A stretch of DNA of 64,000 nucleotides from Bathymodiolus brooksi (lineage: Eukaryota; Mollusca; Bivalvia; Mytilida; Modiolidae): contig OY804575.1 in the NCBI GenBank assembly GCA_963680875.1, positions 27,881,034-27,945,033 on the forward strand. The letters run 5' to 3'. The first letter of the stretch is position 1, and each line of letters opens with the position of its first letter. This document shows, one piece after another, positions 1-15,300 of the stretch. The translations under genes were made by a program, and so were the position numbers. The notes beneath the pieces are model-generated. The model saw nothing but the letters and a program-made list of their open reading frames with translations, was not told the origin of the DNA and ran no database searches.

Positions 1-329
1 ATGTTCTGACACCTCATCCTTGAGAAATAAACATAACATAAATCAATTATTATGCTGAAGAAAATATCAATGTTGTACATAGTTTAATATTAGATAAATT
101 GAAATTGTAGAGCTTAATCAACAGCAAGTTCTTCTAAAGTACAGAGGATATACAGAAATGACTGAAACACTTAGTACATGTACATGGTAAAAGTCATAAT
201 GAAATAGGCTTTCAATGTATTATTTGTCATGTCAGAATCATTTAGAACACCATTTTTTGTCAAGAAAAAAAAACCTGATTGTAAAGTCTAACTTTTGCTG
301 TGTCATTTTACTAACTATAATTTACATAC

Positions 330-396
330 CATTGGTCTTATCAGGTTTTGTTTGGATTTCTTGCCATACACCACAATTTACATCATAACTTGGAAT
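330..396 (-). CDS. KLHDC10: KLHDC10 exon 7
   Basis: The acceptor TTACAG and donor GTATGT bound 67 nt coding residues 234-255 plus one base. It reads IPSYDVNCGVWQEIQTKPDK and TN, matching the IHAYNLETNAWEEIATKP segment of vertebrate KLHDC10. The next exon, expected to begin with an RRCHS-like kelch blade, is not in bases 1-329 and must lie off the window. Confidence 0.85.
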
Positions 397-3300
397 CTGT
401 AATTATATTACAAAATTAATTTGGCCATTTTGATAACATGTATATGTATTCAATAATAAAAATTAGCTGTTAATGTAACAAAATAAAAAGGCAGGAGTTA
501 AAACAAAAATTTTATTTAAAAACCTGTGTTTTCATAACCAGAGACTTTACTGACATGGTATGTATCGTTCACCTGGTTATAAAGATTGTATATACAATGT
601 AGTATGTTTGCAGAGGTTTTCTAACTAGTAAAGAATTAGGAATATTGATACTAACTTATCAACAATTTCGGCAATTTTCAAGCTTTATCGTGACTAGCAC
701 ACATATTGAGGGAGGAAAGAAGAACAGTTACAAAAAACTGATCAGTGAAACCTCAGGCCATGGGTAGGCAGCTCCTTTGAGAGATACACTGAGACTAAGT
801 ACTGTGATGACCATTTTGAATATCCAATTACAGAAGAGCACAATCTTTATGTAGAAACATGTACAGTTTGATTTCAATTATATATAAGTATAATACCGGT
901 AAATTGCTTCTTTTCATAGTGGCCATCTTAGATTTTAAAACATACTAAAACACAAACTTTTATTAACAAAAATACATCTTCAATTTACTATAAATGCAAA
1001 AAAGTAGGACTTTGTAAAGGACAATCCAATGGTCAATCATGATCAGTTTGGGTTCAATTAAATAATTATATATATATGGAAGTAGTCACTGAGAATAAAG
1101 ATTTGTTGAAAACTTCCAACAGCATCCTCTTAAACAATATCCTGCAGTGGTGGTCATTTTAGATTTTCGATAAATACAAAAAGATCCTTTATGGTAACAT
1201 CCAAGGCACATTACTGCCAGGAATGTGTGGTTCACTGGTTTCAGATAAGAAACATTTACTGCATAGAGTTCTGTGTATGTTTAACTATATATTTAACTAT
1301 GGTTACAGGCCATCTTGGATTTCTAATCCATAAAAAACTAGTTTTGTAGTGGACCATTGTATGAACATTCAAGTACAGTTTAGGTTCAACTAGTATTTGT
1401 AGTTTCTGAATTTTACAAATTACTTTTTGATGAAATGATCCTGATGTCTGTTTTGTACTAGACAAACATGCCGAGTCAGATTCTTTTTACAGTGCTAACT
1501 CACTGAAACAACTGTTCTTAGGTAAGACATGTCACTCCATTCGAACACATCATCCTGATTCCAATCAAACCAATCTTTTCTCTTAACTCTTTAACACTGA
1601 ATGTTTAGCGGAGAAGCAGCAAATACCAATTTCATACTCTTTGGTTTGACCTGACCAGGGATAGAACTTATGATCTACCACACTTCAGGCCTATGTAAAT
1701 GAAATGCTTACTATGCCAGAAATTATATCATGAAGCTAAACAGGGAGGTCATTATGATCTCAGATGCTAAATTTAGTGATCAGGACTTTGCCTGGGTTAA
1801 TCAAAACAAACTTAATTGTATGTCAGCCTATAGTATATAGGTCACAAATGACTGCATTTATTAAGTATGACATTTTCACAGGGTGATGGCCATCTTGTTA
1901 ACACTAAAACACACAAACTTTGTAGAGGATTATCCAAGAAAATATTTTGCAATGGTTCGATGGTTTCAGAGATGAAAGTGAGAACAAATAAAGAACAATG
2001 AAGCTTTCCTAATAGTAAATGCAAAAGGAATTTATTTAGTTCTTACAATATTTACTTACCTTGTCTAAAGGAAATGCAGCATGTGCTGTCCCTCCACCAA
2101 ACACATATAATTTGAAACCATCACTAACCATTTCATGTCTATATCTAAAAATAATCAAATATCCATTTATTATTGTTTTTTTAATCAGATTGAATTTTAA
2201 CATTGTGGGAAATTCTTCATATTTATTTCAGTTTTACACCTATTACCCTGATCTCCACTCAGAGGAAAATAACACTTCTCAAACTCATGGCAGATGTTCA
2301 AGATCTTCAATCTATACATATCAAAGAATCTATTATTCTCATATTTTTCATCATGGACGATGAAAAAAACAATCAACATTACTCTGATGACACTTCCTGG
2401 TCATATATTGTGTGTGTGTGTGTACTGATACACTGCAGGGGCGTAGCTTACTGTTATTCTACCGAGGCAGGGGGTATGGCGGCTGGCTGAAGCCCCCATT
2501 GGGTTACAGGGGCAAAGCCCCATTGGGGGGTTTCGGGGGTATAGCCCCCCCCCCCCCCCCCCATAAGCGATTTTGAGCAATTTAGAGTATATTTGGGACC
2601 AGTTTTGCTTCAAAATAGTCAAATAATTATGTCACAGCTACCGGTATACACAATTGTACATTCATAATGGTCATCTAACATGTATAACTTAGTCCAAGAA
2701 ACTTTGCTAATTTCCGAATAAAAAATATTATGGATTGCATTAGACAAAATCACACATATAAACTTGAACATACTATGTTCGTGATTGCTATACAGGAACA
2801 GCACCTTATAATTGCTGTCTTCATCTTGAAGTTGCAATGAGGCCTAAACCCTTCAACTAGGTGCCATTTCCGTCAGTAACTGAGTCTTAGTCTGTTAACT
2901 TATTTATTGTCCCTTATGAGAACATGGAAATACAATTTAATTGTCTTTATATTTTTTTTTTGCATATATTTTTTACCGAGGAAGTTGCCTCGGTTGCCTC
3001 AACATAAGCTACGCCCTTGCACTGTAGTATCAATGTGTAAAAACAATCAACATTACTCTGATGACACTTCCTGGTCATATATATTGTGTGTGTGTACTGA
3101 TACACTGTAGTATCAATGTGTAAAAACAATCAACATTACTCTGATGACACTTCCTGGTCATATATATTGTGTGTGTGTGTACTGATACACTGTAGTATCA
3201 ATGTGTAAAAACAATCAACATTACTCTGATGACACTTCCTGGTCATATATATTGTGTGTGTGTGTACTGATACACTGTAGTATCAATGTGTAAAAACAAT

Positions 3301-6300
3301 CAACATTACTCTGATGACACTTCCTGGTCATATATAGTGTGTGTGTGTACTGATACACTGTAGTATCAATGTGTAAAAACAATCAACATTACTCTGATGA
3401 CACTTCCTGGTCATATATATTGTGTGTGTGTGTACTGATACACTGTAGTATCAATGTGTAAAAACAATCAACATTACTCTGATGACACTTCCTGGTCATA
3501 TATATTGTGTGTGTGTGTACTGATACACTGTACTGTAGTATCAATGTGTAAAAACAATCAACATTACTCTGATGACACTTCCTGGTCATATATATTGTGT
3601 GTGTGTGTACTGATACACTGTAGTATCAATGTGTAAAAACAATCAACATTACTCTGATGACACTTCCTGGTCATATATATTGTGTGTGTGTGTACTGATA
3701 CACTGTACTGTAGTATCAATGTGTAAAAACAATCAACATTACTCTGATGACACTTCCTGGTCATATATATTGTGTGTGTGTGTACTGATACACTGTAGTA
3801 TCAATGTGTAAAAACAATCAACATTACTCTGATGACACTTCCTGGTCATATATATTGTGTGTGTGTGTACTGATACACTGTACTGTAGTATCAATGTGTA
3901 AAAACAATCAACATTACTCTGATGACACTTCCTGGTCATATATATTGTGTGTGTGTACTGATACACTGTAGTATCAATGTGTAAAAACAATCAACATTAC
4001 TCTGATGACACTTCCTGGTCATATATATTGTGTGTGTGTGTACTGATACACTGTACTGTAGTATCAATGTGTAAAAACAATCAACATTACTCTGATGACA
4101 CTTCCTGGTCATATATATTGTGTGTGTGTGTACTGATACACTGTACTGTAGTATCAATGTGTAAAAACAATCAACATTACTCTGATGACACTTCCTTGTC
4201 ATATATATTGTGTGTGTGTACTGATACACTGTACTGTAGTATCAATGTGTAAAAACAATCAACATTACTCTGATGACACTTCCTGGTCATATATATTGTG
4301 TGTGTGTGTACTGATACACTGTACTGTAGTATCAATGTGTAAAAACAATCAACATTACTCTGATGACACTTCCTTGTCATATATATTGTGTGTGTGTACT
4401 GATACACTGTAGTATCAATGTGTAAAAACAATCAACATTACTCTGATGACACTTCCTGGTCATATATATTGTGTGTGTGTGTACTGATACACTGTAGTAT
4501 CAATGTGTAAAAACAATCAACATTACTCTGATGACACTTCCTGGTCATATATATTGTGTGTGTGTACTGATACACTGTAGTATCAATGTGTAAAAACAAT
4601 CAACATTACTCTGATGACACTTCCTGGTCATATATATTGTGTGTGTGTACTGATACACTGTAGTATCAATGTGTAAAAACAATCAACATTACTCTGATGA
4701 CACTTCCTGGTCATATATATTGTGTGTGTGTACTGATACACTGTAGTATCAATGTGTAAAAACAATCAACATTACTCTGATGACACTTCCTGGTCATATA
4801 TATTGTGTGTGTGTGTACTGATACACTGTAGTATCAATGTGTAAAAACAATCAACATTACTCTGATGACACTTCCTGGTCATATATATTGTGTGTGTGTA
4901 CTGATACACTGTAGTATCAATGTGTAAAAACAATCAACATTACTCTGATGACACTTCCTGGTCATATATATTGTGTGTGTGTACTGATACACTGTACTGT
5001 AGTATCAATGTGTAAAAACAATCAACATTACTCTGATGACACTTCCTGGTCATATATATTGTGTGTGTGTACTGATACACTGTAGTATCAATGTGTAAAA
5101 CCAATCAACATTACTCTGATGACACTTCCTGGTCATATATATTGTGTGTGTGTGTACTGATACACTGTAGTATCAATGTGTAAAAACAATCAACATTACT
5201 CTGATGACACTTCCTGGTCATATATATTGTGTGTGTGTACTGATACACTGTACTGTAGTATCAATGTGTAAAAACAATCAACATTACTCTGATGACACTT
5301 CCTGGTCATATATATTGTGTGTGTGTGTACTGATACACTGTAGTATCAATGTGTAAAAACAATCAACATTACTCTGATGACACGTCCTGGTCATATATAT
5401 TGTGTGTGTGTGTACTGATACACTGTACTGTAGTATCAATGTGTAAAAACAATCAACATTACTCTGATGACACTTCCTGGTCATATATATTGTGTGTGTG
5501 TGTACTGATACACTGTAGTATCAATGTGTAAAAACAATCAACATTACTCTGATGACACTTCCTGGTCATATATATTGTGTGTGTGTGTACTGATACACTG
5601 TAGTATCAATGTGTAAAAACAATCAACATTACTCTGATGACACTTCCTTGTCATATATATTGTGTGTGTGTACTGATACACTGTAGTATCAATGTGTAAA
5701 AACAATCAACATTACTCTGATGACACTTCCTGGTCATATATATTGTGTGTGTGTGTACTGATACACTGTAGTATCAATGTGTAAAAACAATCAACATTAC
5801 TCTGATGACACTTCCTGGTCATATATATTGTGTGTGTGTACTGATACACTGTAGTATCAATGTGTAAAAACAATCAACATTACTCTGATGACACTTCCTG
5901 GTCATATATATTGTGTGTGTGTGTACTGATACACTGTAGTATCAATGTGTAAAAACAATCAACATTACTCTGATGACACTTCCTGGTCATATATATTGTG
6001 TGTGTGTGTACTGATACACTGTAGTATCAATGTGTAAAAACAATCAACATTACTCTGATGACACTTCCTGGTCATATATATTGTGTGTGTGTGTACTGAT
6101 ACACTGTAGTATCAATGTGTAAAAACAATCAACATTACTCTGATGACACTTCCTGGTCATATATATTGTGTGTGTGTACTGATACACTGTACTGTAGTAT
6201 CAATGTGTAAAAACAATCAACATTACTCTGATGACACTTCCTGGTCATATATATTGTGTGTGTGTACTGATACACTGTACTGTAGTATCAATGTGTAAAA

Positions 6301-9300
6301 ACAATCAACATTACTCTGATGACACTTCCTGGTCATATATATTGTGTGTGTGTGTACTGATACACTGTACTGTAGTATCAATGTGTAAAAAACAATCAAC
6401 ATTACTCTGATGACACTTCCTGGTCCATATATATTGTGTGTGTGTACTGATACACTGTAGTATCAATGTGTAAAAACAATCAACATTACTCTGATGACAC
6501 TTCCTGGTCATATATATTGTGTGTGTGTGTACTGATACACTGTAGTATCAATGTGTAAAAACAATCAACATTACTCTGATGACACTTCCTGGTCATATAT
6601 ATTGTGTGTGTGTGTGTACTGATACACTGTAGTATCAATGTGTAAAAACAATCAACATTACTCTGATGACACTTCCTGGTCATATATATTGTGTGTGTGT
6701 GTACTGATACACTGTAGTATCAATGTGTAAAAACAATCAACATTACTCTGATGACACTTCCTGGTCATATATATTGTGTGTGTGTGTACTGATACACTGT
6801 AGTATCATTGTGTAAAAACAATCAACATTACTCTGATGACACTTCCTGGTCATATATATTGTGTGTGTGTACTGATACACTGTAGTATCAATGTGTAAAA
6901 ACAATCAACATTACTCTGATGACACTTCCTGGTCATATATATTGTGTGTGTGTGTACTGATACACTGTAGTATCAATGTGTAAAAACAATCAACATTACT
7001 CTGATGACACTTCCTGGTCATATATATTGTGTGTGTGTGTACTGATACACTGTAGTATCAATGTGTAAAAACAATCAACATTACTCTGATGACACTTCCT
7101 GGTCATATATATTGTGTGTGTGTACTGATACACTGTAGTATCAATGTGTAAAAACAATCAACATTACTCTGATGACACGTCCTGGTCATATATATTGTGT
7201 GTGTGTGTACTGATACACTGTACTGTAGTATCAATGTGTAAAACAATCAACATTACTCTGATGACACTTCCTGGTCATATATATTGTGTGTGTGTGTACT
7301 GATACACTGTACTGTAGTATCAATGTGTAAAAACAATCAACATTACTCTGATGACACTTCCTGGTCATATATATTGTGTGTGTGTGTACTGATACACTGT
7401 ACTGTAGTATCAATGTGTAAAAACAATCAACATTACTCTGATGACACTTCCTGGTCATATATATTGTGTGTGTGTACTGATACACTGTAGTATCAATGTG
7501 TAAAAACAATCAACATTACTCTGATGACACTTCCTGGTCATATATATTGTGTGTGTGTGTACTGATACACTGTAGTATCAATGTGTAAAAACAATCAACA
7601 TTACTCTGATGACACTTCCTGGTCATATATATTGTGTGTGTGTACTGATACACTGTAGTATCAATGTGTAAAAAACAATCAACATTACTCTGATGACACT
7701 TCTGGTCATATATATTGTGTGTGTGTGTACTGATACACTGTACTGTAGTATCAATGTGTAAAAACAATCAACATTACTCTGATGACACTTCCTGGTCATA
7801 TATATTGTGTGTGTGTACTGATACACTGTAGTATCAATGTGTAAAAACAATCAACATTACTCTGATGACACTTCCTGGTCATATATATTGTGTGTGTGTA
7901 CTGATACACTGTAGTATCAATGTGTAAAAACAATCAACATTACTCTGATGACACTTCCTGGTCATATATATTGTGTGTGTGTGTACTGATACACTGTAGT
8001 ATCAATGTGTAAAAACAATCAACATTACTCTGATGACACTTCCTGGTCATATATATTGTGTGTGTGTGTACTGATACACTGTACTGTAGTATCAATGTGT
8101 AAAAACAATCAACATTACTCTGATGACACTTCCTGGTCATATATATTGTGTGTGTGTGTACTGATACACTGTACTGTAGTATCAATGTGTAAAAACAATC
8201 AACATTACTCTGATGACACTTCCTGGTCATATATAGTGTGTGTGTGTACTGATACACTGTAGTATCAATGTGTAAAAACAATCAACATTACTCTGATGAC
8301 ACTTCCTGGTCATATATATTGTGTGTGTGTGTACTGATACACTGTACGTAGTATCATTGTGTAAAAACAATCAACATTACTCTGATGACACTTCCTTGTC
8401 ATATATATTGTGTGTGTGTGTACTGATACACTGTACTGTAGTATCAATGTGTAAAAACAATCAACATTACTCTGATGACACTTCCTTGTCATATATATTG
8501 TGTGTGTGTGTACTGATACACTGTACTGTAGTATCAATGTGTAAAAACAATCAACATTACTCTGATGACACTTCCTGGTCATATATATTGTGTGTGTGTG
8601 TACTGATACACTGTACTGTAGTATCAATGTGTAAAAACAATCAACATTACTCTGATGACACTTCCTTGTCATATATATTGTGTGTGTGTACTGATACACT
8701 GTAGTATCAATGTGTAAAAACAATCAACATTACTCTGATGACACTTCCTGGTCATATATATTGTGTGTGTGTGTACTGATACACTGTAGTATCAATGTGT
8801 AAAAACAATCAACATTACTCTGATGACACTTCCTGGTCATATATATTGTGTGTGTGTACTGATACACTGTAGTATCAATGTGTAAAAACAATCAACATTA
8901 CTCTGATGACACTTCCTGGTCATATATATTGTGTGTGTGTACTGATACACTGTAGTATCAATGTGTAAAAACAATCAACATTACTCTGATGACACTTCCT
9001 GGTCATATATATTGTGTGTGTGTACTGATACACTGTAGTATCAATGTGTAAAAACAATCAACATTACTCTGATGACACTTCCTGGTCATATATATTGTGT
9101 GTGTGTGTACTGATATACTATAGTATCAATGTGTAAAAACAATCAACATTACTCTGATGACACTTCCTGGTCATATATATTGTGTGTGTGTGCACTGATA
9201 CACTGTACTGTAGTATCAATGTGTAAAAACAATCAACATTACTCTGATGACACTTTCTTGTCATATATATTGTGTGTGTGTGTACTGATACACTGTACTG

Positions 9301-12300
9301 TAGTATCAATGTGTAAAAACAATCAACATTACTCTGATGACACTTCCTGGTCATATATATGTGTGTGTGTGTACTGATACACTGTACTGTAGTATCAATG
9401 TGTAAAAACAATCAACATTACTCTGATGACACGTCCTGGTCATATATATTGTGTGTGTGTGTACTGATACACTGTACTGTAGTATCAATGTGTAAAAACA
9501 ATCAACATTACTCTGATGACACTTCCTTGTCATATATATTGTGTGTGTGTACTGATACTACTGTAGTATCAATGTGTAAAAACAATCAACATTACTCTGA
9601 TGACACTTCCTGGTCATATATATTGTGTGTGTGTGTACTGATACACTGTACTGTAGTATCAATGTGTAAAAACAATCAACATTACTCTGATGACACTTCC
9701 TGGTCATATATATTGTGTGTGTGTGTACTGATACACTGTACTGTAGTATCAATGTGTAAAAACAATCAACATTACTCTGATGACACTTCCTTGTCATATA
9801 TATTGTGTGTGTGTACTGATACACTGTAGTATCAATGTGTAAAAACAATCAACATTACTCTGATGACACTTCCTGGTCATATATATTGTGTGTGTGTACT
9901 GATACACTGTACTGTAGTATCAATGTGTAAAAACAATCAACATTACTCTGATGACACTTCCTGGTCATATATATTGTGTGTGTGTACTGATACACTGTAG
10001 TATCAATGTGTAAAAACAATCAACATTACTCTGATGACACTTCCTGGTCATATATATTGTGTGTGTGTGTACTGATACACTGTACTGTAGTATCAATGTG
10101 TAAAAACAATCAACATTACTCTGATGACACTTCCTGGTCATATATATTGTGTGTGTGTGTACTGATACACTGGAGTATCAATGTGTAAAAACAATCAACA
10201 TTACTCTGATGACACGTCCTGGTCATATATATTGTGTGTGTGTACTGATACACTGTACTGTAGTATCAATGTGTAAAAACAATCAACATTACTCTGATGA
10301 CACTTCCTGGTCATATATATTGTGTGTGTGTGTACTGATACACTGTACTGTAGTATCAATGTGTAAAAACAATCAACATTACTCTGATGACACTTCCTTG
10401 TCATATATATTGTGTGTGTGTGTACTGATACACTGTAGTATCAATGTGTAAAAACAATCAACATTACTCTGATGACACTTCCTGGTCATATATATTGTGT
10501 GTGTGTGTACTGATACACTGTACTGTAGTATCAATGTGTAAAAACAATCAACATTACTCTGATGACACTTCCTGGTCATATATATTGTGTGTGTGTGTAC
10601 TGATACACTGTACTGTAGTATCAATGTGTAAAAACAATCAACATTACTCTGATGACACGTCCTGGTCATATATATTGTGTGTGTGTACTGATACACTGTA
10701 GTATCAATGTGTAAAAACAATCAACATTACTCTGATGACACTTCCTTGTCATATATATTGTGTGTGTGTACTGATACACTGTAGTATCAATGTGTAAAAA
10801 CAATCAACATTACACTGATGACACTTCCTGGTCATATATATTGTGTGTGTGTGTACTGATACACTGTACTGTAGTATCAATGTGTAAAAACAATCAACAT
10901 TACTCTGATGACACTTCCTGGTCATATATATTGTGTGTGTGTGTACTGATACACTGTAGTATCAATGTGTAAAAACAATCAACAATACTCTGATGACACT
11001 TCCTGGTCATATATATTGTGTGTGTGTGTACTGATACACTGTAGTATCAATGTGTAAAAACAATCAACATTACTCTGATGACACTTCCTTGTCATATATA
11101 TTGTGTGTGTGTACTGATACACTGTAGTATCAATGTGTAAAAACAATCAACATTACTCTGATGACACTTCCTGGTCATATATATTGTGTGTGTGTGTGTA
11201 CTGAGACACTGTAGTATCAATGTGTAAAAACAATCAACATTACTCTGATGACACTTCCTGGTCATATATATTGTGTGTGTGTGTACTGATACACTGTACT
11301 GTAGTATCAATGTGTAAAACCAATCAACATTACTCTGATGACACTTCCTGGTCATATATATTGTGTGTGTGTACTGATACACTGTACTGTAGTATCAATG
11401 TGTAAAAACAATCAACATTACTCTGATGACACTTCCTGGTCATATATATTGTGTGTGTGTACTGATACACTGTAGTATCAATGTGTAAAAACAATCAACA
11501 TTACTCTGATGACACTTCCTTGTCATATATATTGTGTGTGTGTACTGATACACTGTAGTATCAATGTGTAAAAACAATCAACATTACACTGATGACACTT
11601 CCTGGTCATATATATTGTGTGTGTGTGTACTGATACACTGTACTGTAGTATCAATGTGTAAAAACAATCAACATTACTCTGATGACACTTCCTTGTCATA
11701 TATATTGTGTGTGTGTGTACTGATACACTGTAGTATCAATGTGTAAAAACAATCAACAATACTCTGATGACACTTCCTGGTCATATATATTGTGTGTGTG
11801 TGTACTGATACACTGTAGTATCAATGTGTAAAAACAATCAACATTACTCTGATGACACTTCCTGGTCATATATATTGTGTGTGTGTGTACTGATACACTG
11901 TACTGTAGTATCAATGTGTAAAAACAATCAACATTACTCTGATGACACTTCCTTGTCATATATATTGTGTGTGTGTACTGATACACTGTAGTATCAATGT
12001 GTAAAAACAATCAACATTACTCTGATGACACTTCCTGGTCATATATATTGTGTGTGTGTGTACTGAGACACTGTAGTATCAATGTGTAAAAACAATCAAC
12101 ATTACTCTGATGACACTTCCTGGTCATATATATTGTGTGTGTGTGTACTGATACACTGTACTGTAGTATCAATGTGTAAAACCAATCAACATTACTCTGA
12201 TGACACTTCCTGGTCATATATATTGTGTGTGTGTGTACTGATACACTGTACTGTAGTATCAATGTGTAAAAACAATCAACATTACTCTGATGACACTTCC

Positions 12301-15300
12301 TGGTCATATATATTGTGTGTGTGTACTGATACACTGTAGTATCAATGTGTAAAAACAATCAACATTACTCTGATGACACTTCCTGGTCATATATATTGTG
12401 TGTGTGTACTGATACACTGTAGTATCAATGTGTAAAAACAATCAACATTACTCTGATGACACTTCCTGGTCATATATATTGTGTGTGTGTGTACTGATAC
12501 ACTGTAGTATCAATGTGTAAAAACAATCAACATTACTCTGATGACACTTCCTGGTCATAAATATTGTGTGTGTGTGTACTGATACACTGTACTGTAGTAT
12601 CAATGTGTAAAAACAATCAACATTACTCTGATGACACTTCCTGGTCATATATATTGTGTGTGTGTGTACTGATACACTGTACTGTAGTATCAATGTGTAA
12701 AAACAATCAACATTACTCTGATGACACTTCCTGGTCATATATATATTGTGTGTGTGTGTACTGATACACTGTACTGTAGTATCAATGTGTAAAAACAATC
12801 AACATTACTCTGATGACACTTCCTGGTCATATATATTGTGTGTGTGTGTACTGATACACTGTACTGTAGTATCAATGTGTAAAAACAATCAACATTACTC
12901 TGATGACACTTCCTGGTCATATATATTGTGTGTGTGTACTGATACACTGTAGTATCAATATGTAAAAACAATCAACATTACTCTGATGACACTTCCTGGT
13001 CATATATATTGTGTGTGTGTACTGATACACTGTACTGTAGTATCAATGTGTAAAAACAATCAACATTACTCTGATGACACGTCCTGGTCATATATATTGT
13101 GTGTGTGTGTACTGATATACTGTAGTATCAATGTGTAAAAACAATCAACATTACTCTGATGACACTTCCTGGTCATATATATTGTGTGTGTGTGTACTGA
13201 TACACTGTAGTATCATTGTGTAAAATCAATCAACATTACTCTGATGACACTTCCTGGTCATATATATTGTGTGTGTGTGTACTGATACACTGTAGTATCA
13301 ATGTGTAAAAACAATCAACATTACTCTGATGACACTTCCTGGTCATATATATTGTGTGTGTGTGTACTGATACACTGTAGTATCATTGTGTAAAAACAAT
13401 CAACATTACTCTGACGACACTTCCTGGTCATATATATTGTGTGTGTGTACTGATACACTGTAGTATCATTGTGTAAAAACAATCAACATTACTCTGATGA
13501 CACTTCCTGGTCATATATATTGTGTGTGTGTGTACTGATACACTGTAGTATCATTGTGTAAAAACAATCAACATTACTCTGATGACACTTCCTGGTCATA
13601 TATATTGTGTGTGTGTACTGATACACTGTAGTATCAATGTGTAAAAACAATCAACATTACTCTGATGACACTTCCTGGTCATATATATTGTGTGTGTGTG
13701 TACTGATACACTGTACTGTAGTATCAATGTGTAAAAACAATCAACATTACTCTGATGACACTTCCTGGTCATATATATTGTGTGTGTGTGTACTGATACA
13801 CTGTACTGTAGTATCAATGTGTAAAAACAATCAACATTACTCTGATGACACTTCCTGGTCATATATATTGTGTGTGTGTGTACTGATACACTGTACTGTA
13901 GTATCAATGTGTAAAAACAATCAACATTACTCTGATGACACTTCCTGGTCATATATATTGTGTGTGTGTGTACTGATACACTGTACTGTAGTATCAATGT
14001 GTAAAAACAATCAACATTACTCTGATGACACTTCCTGGTCATATATATTTGTGTGTGTGTGTACTGATACACTGTACTGTAGTATCAATGTGTAAAAACA
14101 ATCAACATTACTCTGATGACACTTCCTGGTCATATATATTGTGTGTGTGTGTACTGATACACTGTACTGTAGTATCAATGTGTAAAAACAATCAACATTA
14201 CTCTGATGACACTTCCTGGTCATATATATTGTGTGTGTGTGTGTACTGATACACTGTACTGTAGTATCAATGTGTAAAAACAATCAACATTACTCTGATG
14301 ACACTTCCTGGTCATATATATTGTGTGTGTGTGTACTGATACACTGTACTGTAGTATCAATGTGTAAAAACAATCAACATTACTCTGATGACACTTCCTG
14401 GTCATATATATTGTGTGTGTGTGTACTGATACACTGTACTGTAGTATCAATGTGTAAAAACAATCAACATTACTCTGATGACACTTCCTGGTCATATATA
14501 TTGTGTGTGTGTGTACTGATACACTGTACTGTAGTATCAATGTGTAAAAACAATCAACATTACTCTGATGACACGTCCTGGTCATATATATTGTGTGTGT
14601 GTGTACTGATACTCTGATATACTGTAGTATCAATGTGTAAAAACAATCAACATTACTCTGATGACACTTCCTGGTCATATATATGTGTGTGTGTGTACTG
14701 ATACACTGTAGTATCATTGTGTAAAATCAATCAACATTACTCTGATGACACTTCCTGTCATATATATTGTGTGTGTGTGTACTGATACACTGTAGTATCA
14801 ATGTGTAAAAACAATCAACATTACTCTGATGACACTTCCTGCGTCATATATATTGTGTGTGTGTGTACTGATACACTGTAGTATCAATGTGTAAAAACAA
14901 TCAACATTACTCTGATGACACTTCCTGGTCATATATATTGTGTGTGTGTACTGATACACTGTAGTATCATTGTGTAAAAACAATCAACATTACTCTGATG
15001 ACACTTCCTGGTCATATATATTGTGTGTGTGTGTACTGATACACTGTAGTATCATTGTGTAAAAACAATCAACATTACTCTGATGACACTTCCTGGTCAT
15101 ATATATTGTGTGTGTGTACTGATACACTGTAGTATCAATGTGTAAAAACAATCAACATTACTCTGATGACACTTCCTGGTCATATATATTGTGTGTGTGT
15201 GTACTGATACACTGTACTGTAGTATCAATGTGTAAAAACAATCAACATTACTCTGATGACACTTCCTGGTCATATATATTGTGTGTGTGTACTGATACAC

